Shown: in pieces, positions 49,703 through 58,248 of the stretch | Position numbering within the stretch: position 1 is the first letter of the stretch | Layout of the letters: every line of letters starts with the position of its first letter | DNA from: Thermatribacter sp048814795 | Lineage (GTDB): Bacteria > Atribacterota > Atribacteria > Atribacterales > Thermatribacteraceae | DNA: 64,000 nucleotides | Assembly: GCA_048814795.1 (NCBI GenBank) | Contig: CP184673.1 | Span: forward strand, 744,001 to 808,000 | Reading direction: 5' to 3' | The notes under the pieces: model-generated | Databases searched by the model: none | Seen by the model: the letters and a program-made list of their open reading frames with translations, nothing else | What the model was told of the DNA's origin: nothing | Program-made: the position numbers and the translations under genes

Positions 49703-50755
49703 ATGAAGAAAGAAGCTAAGGAGGATTCAAAACCCACCATAATCGACGTAGCACGCCTGGCTGGGGTTTCTCCGGCTACGGTTTCTCACGTGCTTAATAA
49801 AACGAAAAGGGTAGCGCCTGAGACTGAGGAGAAGGTGCTTCAGGCAGTAAGGACTTTGAAGTATCAAAAAAACGCTCTGGCCTCCACTCTGCGGTCGCGT
49901 AATTCCCAGATAGTCGGTTTTGTGACTTCTCAACTTCACAGTATTTTCTGGCTCAGGGTTATTCGTGCCATTGAATACACCCTTTCTCAAAACGATTACC
50001 GCATGTTTCTGGGTTGTAGTTATGGTGATCCAGAGAGAGAATTAGAGCTTATTGAAAGCATGCTTCAGAGCATGGTAGGAGGAGTGATAGTTGCTACCTG
50101 CATCAATGAAATCGATGAAAAAGAATTTGCCGTGAGCCCTCAGATTATGAATTTTTTAGAGGAGCGTTGTGTCTTTGTGGACACCTACCCTTCGGGTATT
50201 AACGTTGACTTTGTGGGGGTCAACAATGAGGAAGCTTCTTTTCAGCTTGTTGAGCTTCTCCTTAAAAGGGGCTATCGCAGGATAGCTATGGTGAACGGTG
50301 ACCCTCGAATTTTGACTGCCCGAGAGCGGGGGAGTGGTTTCTTCAAGGCTTTGAGGGAATATGGTGTTCCCGTGAACAAGCAATACCTTTTTGAGGGTAA
50401 AAATCTTGGCAAAAGGACGGGCCTGGAAGGGGCCAATTATCTATTGGCGCTTGACCCTCTGCCAGAGGCGGTTTTTCTGACCAGCGGGAATTTGACGGTG
50501 GGCTTTCTGGAAGGTTGCAGAGAAAAGGGGGTGAGAGTTCCTGGAGATATTGAAGTGGTGAGTTTTGATGATATTGAGTGGACTCCGGTGATTGAACCAT
50601 TTTTAACCTGCTGTGTTCAACCTTCTTGGGACATAGGAGAAACAGCTGCTTCTTTACTTCTTGAGAAGATCCGGGGAAAAAAAGAAGGAAAGGCCAAAAG
50701 AGAGATACGTTTGAAGTGTGAGATGGTGATTAGAAATACTTTCCAAAAAGGATAA
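49703..50755 (+). CDS. LacI-family transcriptional regulator
   Basis: A repressor of 350 residues with the DNA-binding part IIDVARLAGVSPATVSHVLN and hinge region NALASTLRSRNSQIVGFVT. The effector domain has RRIAMVNGDPRILTARERG and VVSFDDIEWTPVIEPFLTC. ATG 49703 lies eight bases after TAAGGTGA; GTG 49691 overlaps the previous stop and is less likely. It is co-transcribed with the URO-D gene and stands directly before a MalEFG-type transporter, which it probably controls along with its own operon through the CG-centred palindrome at 48622 (inference). Confidence 0.92.
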   Translation: MKKEAKEDSKPTIIDVARLAGVSPATVSHVLNKTKRVAPETEEKVLQAVRTLKYQKNALASTLRSRNSQIVGFVTSQLHSIFWLRVIRAIEYTLSQNDYRMFLGCSYGDPERELELIESMLQSMVGGVIVATCINEIDEKEFAVSPQIMNFLEERCVFVDTYPSGINVDFVGVNNEEASFQLVELLLKRGYRRIAMVNGDPRILTARERGSGFFKALREYGVPVNKQYLFEGKNLGKRTGLEGANYLLALDPLPEAVFLTSGNLTVGFLEGCREKGVRVPGDIEVVSFDDIEWTPVIEPFLTCCVQPSWDIGETAASLLLEKIRGKKEGKAKREIRLKCEMVIRNTFQKG

Positions 50756-50840
50756 AGAAGATTTTTTATCCAGAGGTTGTAAACTTTGAAACCAGGTGTT
50801 TGGGGTGTAAAAACAAACTAAAAATCCGAGGGAGGGATTG

Positions 50841-52160
50841 ATGATGAGGAAAATAGGATGGTTAGTACCTTTATGTGTTGTACTGATTTTGCTTTTGAGT
50901 TTTTCCGTTCTGGCAAAGACCAGCATCAGGGTTACCTGTATACCTGGTCCCACGGCGGAAAGACTTCAGGCACAGGCTAAGGCTTTCATGGAGAAAAATC
51001 CCGATATAGAAGTGATTATTGATATAGCTGGCGGAGCAGAAGAGGTTTACAAACCCAACTTCCCGGTCATCGCTGCTTCTCCAGACCGTCCGGATATGGC
51101 TTGGTACTGGGTTGATGGCAGGCAGTATCAGGACCTGGTTGCGGCTGGTTTACTGGAACCACTGGATGATCTGTATGAATCTGAAGGTTGGAACGAAGTG
51201 TTGCCCCAGTCTACCCTGGAAAAATATACCAGTCCTGATGGCCGCAAATATGCGGTGAATGTGACCGTAGTCTGGTATCCGCAGGTTTACTACAACAAAA
51301 AGATTTTTGAAGAATTGGGAATTATGCCTCCTCAAACCCCCTACGTTGCTTATGCATCCAATCAGGAATGGTATGAGGTAATCAACAAGATAAGAAGTGG
51401 AGGATATGAGCCGGTATCTTACGGTGGCAAAGAGGGGTGGATCATTGGTCATACTCATGATACGTTGCTTCAGAGGATGGTACCTCAGGAACTTTTGAAC
51501 GATTTCTATAACAACTGGCGTCCCGGCTGGGAACCCAAGGTGCGATATACCGATGAAGCCTGGTTGCAGGTTGACCGGATGCTTCTGGAGTGGAAAGAAA
51601 AAGGCGTGTTTGCCGAAGGTTTCCTGAGCAGAAGCTATCCGGAAGGCAGAATGCTTTTTGTTCAGGGCAAGGCAGCCATGTATCAGGATGGTTCCTGGGG
51701 AGTGGGCATACTCCGTAACGAAGCACCTGACCTTGATTTTGGCTGGATGCTTTATCCCAAAATAAAGCAGGAAATCGACCCCAAGTTTCTGCTTTACGCA
51801 GGTAACGGTATGATGATTCTTAAAGGGACCAAGAATCTCGATGCCTGCAAGAAGTTCCTGATCTTTATCATGAGCAAAGAGGGTCAGGAACTTGGCTTTA
51901 GGGTAACCACTGAATTCCCCAGCCGGCTGGATATCGACACCAGTCTTATTCAGGAAATTGCTGATCCCCTGATTTATGAGATGTGGTTGAAACTTCAAGA
52001 AATTGGTTCTTCCACCGGATGGGATGACCCGGTACCTGCAGAACTTGCTGAGAGAAGCTTTATCCTCTTCCAGGAAATGCTTTCCGGGATGAGAACTCCT
52101 GAGTCGGTAGGGCAGGAGCTTGAAGCTATTGCCGAAAGATATCGCTCTAAGAAAAAGTAA
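50841..52160 (+). CDS. Sugar ABC transporter substrate-binding protein (family 1)
   Basis: A 439-residue exported binding protein with a signal peptide (IGWLVPLCVVLILLLSFSVLA) and a MalE-type mature domain: FMEKNPDIEVIIDIAGG, YAVNVTVVWYPQVYYNKKIF, GKAAMYQDGSWGVGIL. These are standard positions for family 1 sugar binding proteins. ATG 50841 or 50844 follows GAGGGAGGG. An eight-residue insertion of aromatic and proline residues (PPQTPYVAYA) precedes the usual W-x-E-x segment. The gene ends just before a 14-base perfect hairpin and the two permeases. The ligand is probably an oligosaccharide or glycoside handled by the glycosidase-like gene at 55040. Confidence 0.9.
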   Translation: MMRKIGWLVPLCVVLILLLSFSVLAKTSIRVTCIPGPTAERLQAQAKAFMEKNPDIEVIIDIAGGAEEVYKPNFPVIAASPDRPDMAWYWVDGRQYQDLVAAGLLEPLDDLYESEGWNEVLPQSTLEKYTSPDGRKYAVNVTVVWYPQVYYNKKIFEELGIMPPQTPYVAYASNQEWYEVINKIRSGGYEPVSYGGKEGWIIGHTHDTLLQRMVPQELLNDFYNNWRPGWEPKVRYTDEAWLQVDRMLLEWKEKGVFAEGFLSRSYPEGRMLFVQGKAAMYQDGSWGVGILRNEAPDLDFGWMLYPKIKQEIDPKFLLYAGNGMMILKGTKNLDACKKFLIFIMSKEGQELGFRVTTEFPSRLDIDTSLIQEIADPLIYEMWLKLQEIGSSTGWDDPVPAELAERSFILFQEMLSGMRTPESVGQELEAIAERYRSKKK

Positions 52161-52167
52161 GCATGAT

Positions 52168-52201
52168 ACACCTCCCGTTCCCCAAAAGGAACGGGAGGTG
52201 T
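52168..52201 (+). terminator. Perfect 14-bp hairpin between binding protein and permease genes
   Basis: ACACCTCCCGTTCC (52168-52181) is exactly inverted at 52188-52201 around CCAAAA. There is no T-run, so it more likely protects the binding-protein mRNA end than terminates transcription. Its right arm also hides a GGGAGGTG ribosome-site-like sequence ahead of the permease start. Confidence 0.7.
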
Positions 52202-52229
52202 GGAATTTGCCAAATTGGGGGCTACTTTT

Positions 52230-53111
52230 ATGAAACTGGGAAATCGCAGGAAATGGATAGGTTACGCTTTTGTATTGCCGGCTTTTTTCTTTATGGTGGT
52301 TTTTATTCTTTATCCTCTTATAGAGAGTTTGGTATTGAGCTTTTACGATTGGACGGGTATTAGCGCAAAGACTTTTGTGGGTTTTGAGAATTTTCGCTAT
52401 TTGCTCAAGGACCGCGTGTTCTGGCTGGCCCTCAAAAACAACCTTATCTTCACCGTTTTGTCTACTGCAGGAACAGTTATTCTGGGCTTTTTTCTGGCAA
52501 TAGCCATAGAGCGCAGAGTAAGGGGATGGTGGTTTTACAAGGTAGTTTACTTTTTGCCAGTCATGGTTTCCATGACCGTAGTGGGGCTTTTGTGGGGCAG
52601 ACTGCTTGACCCCACTCTGGGTCCTGTGAATTTCATTCTTAAAAAACTGGGAGTTGACTCACCGCCCTTCTGGCTGGGCGATCCCCGCACCTCTCTTTTG
52701 AGTATTATAGGGGTTTCTATATGGCAGTATGCAGGCTTTCCCATGATCATTCTTCTGGCAGCTATGGAAAATGTGCCTCTTGAAATCCATGATGCTGCTA
52801 CCATCGATGGCGTGAGTGAATGGCAGAGGATCTGGTATGTTATTTTCCCTCTCATAAAACCGGTCTTTTTGATGATTACCGTTTTGCAGATCATTTTTTC
52901 CTTCAAGGTGTTTGATATTGTCTGGGCAATGACTCAGGGAGGCCCGGGAGATTCTTCAATAGTTTTGGGGGTGTATCTTTATAAAGCTGCTTTCCGGTAT
53001 ACCCGTTTTGGGTACGGTGCAGCGATTGCGGTTGCCATGTTTCTGATTATTTTTCCGTTGTCTTTGCTCTATATCAGACTAACTCGTCTGGAAGAAACGG
53101 TTGAGGAATAA
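52230..53111 (+). CDS. Sugar ABC transporter permease, MalF/UgpA type
   Basis: A 293-residue membrane protein. The first helix FVLPAFFFMVVFILYPLI, the DWTG loop, SLVLSFYDWTGISAKTFVG, and the coupling loop DAATIDGVSEWQRIW are as in UgpA-type permeases. ATG 52230 follows GGGGG by ten bases; GTG 52200 is inside the hairpin arm and is unlikely. Its stop overlaps the longest frame of the following permease, but not its likely start at 53128. Confidence 0.9.
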   Translation: MKLGNRRKWIGYAFVLPAFFFMVVFILYPLIESLVLSFYDWTGISAKTFVGFENFRYLLKDRVFWLALKNNLIFTVLSTAGTVILGFFLAIAIERRVRGWWFYKVVYFLPVMVSMTVVGLLWGRLLDPTLGPVNFILKKLGVDSPPFWLGDPRTSLLSIIGVSIWQYAGFPMIILLAAMENVPLEIHDAATIDGVSEWQRIWYVIFPLIKPVFLMITVLQIIFSFKVFDIVWAMTQGGPGDSSIVLGVYLYKAAFRYTRFGYGAAIAVAMFLIIFPLSLLYIRLTRLEETVEE

Positions 53112-53127
53112 TTTGGAGGAGAAAAAA

Positions 53128-53973
53128 ATGACCAGTAAAGGTTTTACAAAAGTTACTACTTGGGTGATTTTGTTCTTTCTTGTTTTATGGGCGATAGCAG
53201 AGCTTTTTCCAATTGCTTTTCTTTACATGACTGCGATGAAAAGTGATGAAGAAATAATGAACAACATTCTTTTGCCTCCCCGGCGGCCTTCTTTTGGAAA
53301 TTTCGTTTTGGCCTGGCGAGGTGGGAATTTAGGAGTTCCCATCAGCAGATATTTCTTAAACAGTGTGATTGTAACCGGGGGAACCCTATTTTTCCTCACT
53401 TTTCTGGGAGCAATGGCTGGTTACGGCTTGTCGCGCTACCTCTTTCCAGGTAAAAGCTTTTTTCAGAAATTCTTGATATTTGCCCTTGCCGTACCTGCTC
53501 ATGCTACCCTGATCCCCGTTTTTCACTTTTTGGGAAGATTTGGGTTGCGCAATAACTATCTGGGGTTGATTTTTGTTTACACTGCCTTCTGGCTTCCCTT
53601 TACTATTTTGATGCTTTATTCCTATTTTGGTTCGTTTCCCAGGGAACTTGAAGATGCCGCCAAAATCGATGGGCTTTCCGAGCTGGGTACTTTTTTCAGG
53701 ATTGTGGTGCCTGTATCCAGGGGTGCGTTGAGCAGCGTTTCGATCGTGAATTTCGTGGGTATATGGAGTGAGCTTCTCTTTGCCTTTTTGATCATGAATC
53801 GTGAAAAAATGAAGACTATAACCGTGGGCGTGCTTTCTTTCAGAGGTCAATATGAAGTGCAGTGGAGTTTTATGTTTGCCACCATGGCCATCGCAGCGCT
53901 ACCTACTATTATATTTTTCCTGATTTTCCAGAGACAGATTACCAAAGGAATGTTGCTTGGTTCTTTCAGATAA
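53128..53973 (+). CDS. Sugar ABC transporter permease, MalG/UgpE type
   Basis: A 281-residue membrane protein with the MalG-type order: the first helix with WAIAELFPIAFLYMTAMKS, GAMAGYGLSRYLF, ALAVPAHATLIPVFHFLG and the coupling loop EDAAKIDGLSELGTFF. ATG 53128 follows GGAGGAG by six bases. It pairs with the preceding permease; no ATPase is found nearby. The downstream URO-D gene starts 13 bases after its stop, so transporter and metabolic genes form one operon. Confidence 0.9.
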   Translation: MTSKGFTKVTTWVILFFLVLWAIAELFPIAFLYMTAMKSDEEIMNNILLPPRRPSFGNFVLAWRGGNLGVPISRYFLNSVIVTGGTLFFLTFLGAMAGYGLSRYLFPGKSFFQKFLIFALAVPAHATLIPVFHFLGRFGLRNNYLGLIFVYTAFWLPFTILMLYSYFGSFPRELEDAAKIDGLSELGTFFRIVVPVSRGALSSVSIVNFVGIWSELLFAFLIMNREKMKTITVGVLSFRGQYEVQWSFMFATMAIAALPTIIFFLIFQRQITKGMLLGSFR

Positions 53974-53986
53974 AGAGGGGGATACG

Positions 53987-55027
53987 ATGAACGCCAAAGA
54001 AAGAGTGCTCAGGGCATTGAATAAAGAGAAAACGGACCGGGTGCCTCTTGATTTCTGGGCAACTCCCAGAATGAAAGAACAGCTTTGCAGAGAGCTTTCT
54101 CTTGGTGAGGAAGAGCTCTTGCAGTTTTTTGGCGTGGATTTCCGTACCATTGAACCCCTCTACGTTGGTCCTCCTCTTGAAGAGAGGGATGGAATGCAAA
54201 AGAATGTATTTGGGGTCTGGGAAAAGGACGGCTTTTTGGGTTACGGAGAAGCTCCTCTTCGGGGGGCTTCTACCCCTGAAGATATCGATTCTTACCCCTT
54301 TCCGAAGCTCGAGTGGTTTGAGGTGTCACACCTGAGAGAGCAGTGCAGGAAATATAAGGATTTTGCACTGCGCACAGCTCCTGCCTGGGGTACCTGGTGG
54401 GCTTCTTTCCAACTTTCTCAAGCGCTCCGGGGCGTGGAGCAATTTTTTATCGACCTTCTGGAGAATGAAGACCTGGTTAATCGACTTCTCGATCGCATCA
54501 CCGATTTTACCCTTAAAGTTAATGAAAGAGTTTTTGAGGCCACGCGGGGGTATCTTGATATTTATTTTTTGGGCGATGATTACGGTTCTCAAAAGGGTCT
54601 CCTGGTTAGCCCGAGCCTCTGGAGGAAATATTTTAAGCCGCGGATTAAACTTTTTTGTGACCAGGCAAAAAGTTATGGCCTTCGGGTTATGCTCCACTCC
54701 TGTGGCGCTGTATCTGAGCTAATTCCTGATTTAAGTGAAATTGGCGTTGATATCCTCAACCCCCTGCAGACCAGAGCAAAGGGCATGGATCTTAAAACCC
54801 TTTCCAGATTTAAAGGTTTAATTGCTTTTCATGGAGGCATTGATACCCAAGAACTGCTCCCTTTTGGAAGTGAAGAAGCAGTTCGCCGGGAAGTGAGGGA
54901 GGCTATTTCTGCGCTGGCTTATCCCGGTGGCGCTTATATTTTAGCAAGTAGCCAGGAGTTGATGCCGGATATCCCTTCAAGAAACGTGGTTGCCATGTAT
55001 GACGAAGCTCGAAAAATAAAGTTTTAA
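53987..55027 (+). CDS. Uroporphyrinogen decarboxylase-family protein, paralogue 2
   Basis: A 346-residue URO-D/MtaA-like TIM-barrel. Opening NAKERVLRALNKEKTDRVPLDFW is the classic N-terminus of this superfamily; FLGDDYGSQKGLLVSPSLW, VMLHSCGAVSELIPDL and DILNPLQTRAKGMD follow. The HSC segment keeps the H-x-C of the MtaA zinc motif, but the later cysteine site reads ASSQELMPDIPS. The catalytic residues of heme URO-D are not apparent. ATG 53987 follows AGAGGGGG. It lies between the permease and a glycosidase-like gene, suggesting a role in metabolising the imported compound rather than heme or methyl transfer. Confidence 0.85.
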   Translation: MNAKERVLRALNKEKTDRVPLDFWATPRMKEQLCRELSLGEEELLQFFGVDFRTIEPLYVGPPLEERDGMQKNVFGVWEKDGFLGYGEAPLRGASTPEDIDSYPFPKLEWFEVSHLREQCRKYKDFALRTAPAWGTWWASFQLSQALRGVEQFFIDLLENEDLVNRLLDRITDFTLKVNERVFEATRGYLDIYFLGDDYGSQKGLLVSPSLWRKYFKPRIKLFCDQAKSYGLRVMLHSCGAVSELIPDLSEIGVDILNPLQTRAKGMDLKTLSRFKGLIAFHGGIDTQELLPFGSEEAVRREVREAISALAYPGGAYILASSQELMPDIPSRNVVAMYDEARKIKF

Positions 55028-55039
55028 GGAGGAAAAAGC

Positions 55040-57055
55040 ATGAGTTCTTTGCCCTTTCGTCAGGTTCACCTTGATTTCCACACTTCTCCTTTTATTCCTG
55101 ATGTCGCTCAGGATTTTGATCCTGAAGAATTTGCCGAAACTCTTTCCGAAGCTGGGATAAACTCCATCAACATCTTTGCTCGCTGTCATCACGGTTACTG
55201 TTATTATCCTACCCGGGTGGGCAAAATGCATCCCTCGCTGAAGCGAGATCTTTTGGGAGAAATGATTGAAGCCTTACATCGCAAAGACATTCGTTGCCCG
55301 GTTTATACTTCAGTGGTCTGGGATGAGCTTTCCGCTTCTCAGCATCCCGAATGGAGGCAAGTTGATTTTCAAGGTAAACTCATAGGTCGGGCACCACTTG
55401 AAAACAAGGGCTGGCAGTTTCTGTGCATGAATTCCCCCTATATGGATTACCTGGAGGAACACGTTAAAGAGCTCATTGAACTCTATGGACGGGAAATCGA
55501 TGGTCTGTGGTTTGATATCATCATCCAGCATCCTGATGGTTGTTTCTGTCCTCACTGTCAGAAAAGCATGCGGGAGAAAAACCTGCGGCCTGATTGCAAA
55601 GAAGAACGGCTTCAACACAACCTTCTGGTAGAAAGAAAGGCCATGCAAAGGCTATCCCAGATTGTAAAAAGCAGGCTTCCTGAAGCTCTGGTGGTTTTCA
55701 ACTGTCGGGTGCGCCTGGATCGGCGAGTAGAAAAAGGAATACGGGAAGAACTTGCTTACGCAAGCCATCTGGAAATTGAGTCTTTGCCTTCAGGAATGTG
55801 GGGATATTTGCATTTTCCAATGTATGTTCGTTACTTTGCTCCTTTTGATAAAGAAATAGTGGGTATGACCGGACGCTTTCATCTTGCCTGGGGAGACTTT
55901 GGTGGGCTTAAAAACCAGGCGGCTCTTGAGTATGAGTGCAATCGCATAATTGCCCTTGGTGCCAAGTGTTCGGTAGGAGATCAGCTTCATCCCCGGGGGA
56001 AATTGGACGGGATAACTTATGAAAAAATTGGCAGGGTGTATCGGGAAATCGAAAAGAAAGAGCCTTTCTGCGAGGGAGCGAAGCTTAAAGCTGAAATAGG
56101 CGTTCTGGTTAATTCGATCACCGAGGGGGCAGCCCTGGGATTTTCCCGGTTTTTTGGTCTGGAGGCTGATGAAGGAGCTACCAAAATGCTTATGGAACTA
56201 CATCAACAATTTCATCTTATTGATGAGGAGTCCGATTTTGATTCCTACCGGGTAATTATTGCTCCGGATGGAGTGCCCTTTAGCTCTTCTTTGCGGGCAA
56301 AGATTTCCCGTTTTCTCGAGAGAGGGGGCGCTCTTCTTCTCACTCATCGCTCAGGTTTGGATCCTGAGTCTGGAAACTTCGCCATTCCCACTTTCGAGCT
56401 GGATTATCTCGGGGATTTAGAATTTGATACTGATTATTTCCGGCCCGATATTGAGAAGGTCGAGGACTTAAGCCCAGAATACGATTATGTTCTCTACGGT
56501 AAGGGAAGCCGGGTAGTTGCTCGGGAAGGGGAAGTGCTTGCTTACCTGGTTCACCCTTACTTTAACCGCGATTGGGAGAAATTTTGTTCTCACCGGCAAA
56601 CTCCTCCTCACCGCAAGTCCTCTGATCCTTTCTGGGTCAAGAAAGGCAAGATTGTTTATATTTCTCATCCCCTGTTTACGCTTTATCGGAAATATGCTTA
56701 CCTTCCTTATAAGCTCATTATCAAACATTCACTGCAGATTTTGCTTCCTGAGCCGCAGCTTGTTGTAGAAAACGCGCCTTCTTCCTGTGAGGTTACGCTT
56801 CTTGAGCAGGAAAGGGAGGGGCGGGATGTTATTCACCTTCTTTTTTATGTTCCTGAACGTCGGGGAAAGATAGATATTGTCGAAGACGTCGTTCCTCTTC
56901 GGGGTGTACTCCTGAAGTACAGGGCTCCGAAGAAACCTCAAAGAGTGTATCTTGCACCGTGTGGTGAGGAGCTCGCTTTTCAATGGCAGGATAACTACGC
57001 TGTTTTCTCGGTACCCGAGTTTAGAGGACACCAAATGGTGGTGGTGGAGAAATGA
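55040..57055 (+). CDS. Hypothetical glycoside-hydrolase-like protein (GHL6 plus GH42-type trimerisation domain)
   Basis: A 671-residue cytoplasmic protein without a signal peptide. The N-terminal part resembles the GHL6 TIM-barrel class: VHLDFHTSPFIPDV, AGINSINIFARCHHGYCYYP, the histidine-rich start, and GLWFDIIIQHPDGCFCPHC. The middle (about 355-480) resembles the beta-galactosidase trimerisation/glutamine-amidotransferase-like domain (AEIGVLVNSITEGAAL, YRVIIAPDGVPFS, FLERGGALLLTHRSG), and the C-terminus is beta-rich. Family members are predicted sugar hydrolases, mostly uncharacterised. ATG start after AAGGAGG; the stop overlaps the next gene by four bases. The position in the transporter operon suggests it cleaves the imported glycoside. 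Confidence 0.75.
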   Translation: MSSLPFRQVHLDFHTSPFIPDVAQDFDPEEFAETLSEAGINSINIFARCHHGYCYYPTRVGKMHPSLKRDLLGEMIEALHRKDIRCPVYTSVVWDELSASQHPEWRQVDFQGKLIGRAPLENKGWQFLCMNSPYMDYLEEHVKELIELYGREIDGLWFDIIIQHPDGCFCPHCQKSMREKNLRPDCKEERLQHNLLVERKAMQRLSQIVKSRLPEALVVFNCRVRLDRRVEKGIREELAYASHLEIESLPSGMWGYLHFPMYVRYFAPFDKEIVGMTGRFHLAWGDFGGLKNQAALEYECNRIIALGAKCSVGDQLHPRGKLDGITYEKIGRVYREIEKKEPFCEGAKLKAEIGVLVNSITEGAALGFSRFFGLEADEGATKMLMELHQQFHLIDEESDFDSYRVIIAPDGVPFSSSLRAKISRFLERGGALLLTHRSGLDPESGNFAIPTFELDYLGDLEFDTDYFRPDIEKVEDLSPEYDYVLYGKGSRVVAREGEVLAYLVHPYFNRDWEKFCSHRQTPPHRKSSDPFWVKKGKIVYISHPLFTLYRKYAYLPYKLIIKHSLQILLPEPQLVVENAPSSCEVTLLEQEREGRDVIHLLFYVPERRGKIDIVEDVVPLRGVLLKYRAPKKPQRVYLAPCGEELAFQWQDNYAVFSVPEFRGHQMVVVEK

Positions 57056-58149
57056 GAGAGAAATCTTTTTATCCCGAAACTCCTCTCGAGAAACCCTCTC
57101 CCCAGAGGCTCCTCAAAGCCCTGAACTTTGAGGAGCCAGACAGAGTACCTCATCTTGAGTTCTGGATAACCAGCAAAATTGTTTACGAATATGTGCTGGG
57201 GCGAGAGCTTAACTATGAAGTCATCGATGCCAAAGAAGGACAGAAAAGTATTGCTCCGGAAGATGAGGTCGAATTTGCCTTTCGAATTGGTATGGACGCC
57301 GTTCCCTGCAATTTTTCCTGGCGTCCAGGTAACGTTTTTAAGAAGGCTTCCGATGGTAGCGAACATTACGTCGGGGGTAGAATCAAAAGCTGGGAGGATC
57401 TTGAAACCTTGGAACCTCCTCCTCCCCTTGAAGAACAGCTGGCCCTTCTTGAACGCTATCTTGAAACTGGTAAAAAATACGGAGTAGGTATATTTCCCAA
57501 CTTTACTTCTTTTTTTGACTCTGCCCAACTTGCTATGGGATACGAATATTTTCTTTACCAGATTTATGATAACTTGCCCTTTATCGAGAAACTCATGGAT
57601 ATTCTTCTTGAGCATCAGGTTAAAGTAGTGGAAGCAGTGTTTCGGTACTATGGCGATAAACTTCTTTTTATGATGGTCAACGATGATATTGCCTATAACT
57701 CGGGCCTGGCAGTGAGGCCTGAGCTATTCAAGAAGCTTTTTGGTGATCGTTTTAGAACTCTGACCGAGCCTGCCAGGAAGCTGGGTAAAAAGATTGTTAT
57801 GCATACCGACGGAAAGATGGACGAGGTTCTTCCTATTTTGTATGAGCTGGGGGTTGGGGCTATCCATCCCTGCGAGCCGGAATCAAATGATATCTATGAG
57901 CTGAAAAAGAAGTGGTATGGTAAAGTGGCTTTGATAGGCAACATTCACACTCCTCTTCTTGCCTATGGAACTAAAGAGGAAATTGAAAGAGATGTTAAAG
58001 AGCACCTGATCAAGCTGGCGCTTGGTGGAGGATATGTGCTTTCTTCTTCAACCAGCATATTTGAGGGAATACCTCCTGAGAACTTTCTGCATATGGTTGA
58101 GTGTGTGCACAGGTGGGGAATATATGGGAAACTCCAAAAAGCTTTTTAA
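57052..58149 (+). CDS. Uroporphyrinogen decarboxylase-family protein, paralogue 3
   Basis: A 365-residue URO-D-like TIM-barrel. SPQRLLKALNFEEPDRVPHLEFW is the standard opening; MMVNDDIAYNSGLAVRPELF, IVMHTDGKMDEVLPIL and VALIGNIHTPLLAYG follow. The metal motif position reads HTDG, different from paralogues 1 (CSDG) and 2 (HSCG), and the later cysteine is replaced (SSSTSIFEGIPPEN). ATG lies in the stop codon of the glycosidase-like gene, so the two are translationally coupled. It is the last gene of the operon; no clear terminator follows before ltaE. Confidence 0.85.
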   Translation: MREKSFYPETPLEKPSPQRLLKALNFEEPDRVPHLEFWITSKIVYEYVLGRELNYEVIDAKEGQKSIAPEDEVEFAFRIGMDAVPCNFSWRPGNVFKKASDGSEHYVGGRIKSWEDLETLEPPPPLEEQLALLERYLETGKKYGVGIFPNFTSFFDSAQLAMGYEYFLYQIYDNLPFIEKLMDILLEHQVKVVEAVFRYYGDKLLFMMVNDDIAYNSGLAVRPELFKKLFGDRFRTLTEPARKLGKKIVMHTDGKMDEVLPILYELGVGAIHPCEPESNDIYELKKKWYGKVALIGNIHTPLLAYGTKEEIERDVKEHLIKLALGGGYVLSSSTSIFEGIPPENFLHMVECVHRWGIYGKLQKAF

Positions 58150-58248
58150 GGTCTGTCGCGGTTCATTTTTGACGAAAATCGGATTTTAAGCCGCGGCCTG
58201 ATATGCAATAATAGATACAGTTAACAAGTTTTTTCGGAGGAATAAGCT

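Noticed and set aside
48651..58149. Heme biosynthesis role for the URO-D-family genes
   Set aside because: No other heme gene is nearby, the three paralogues differ at key motifs, and the context is sugar uptake.
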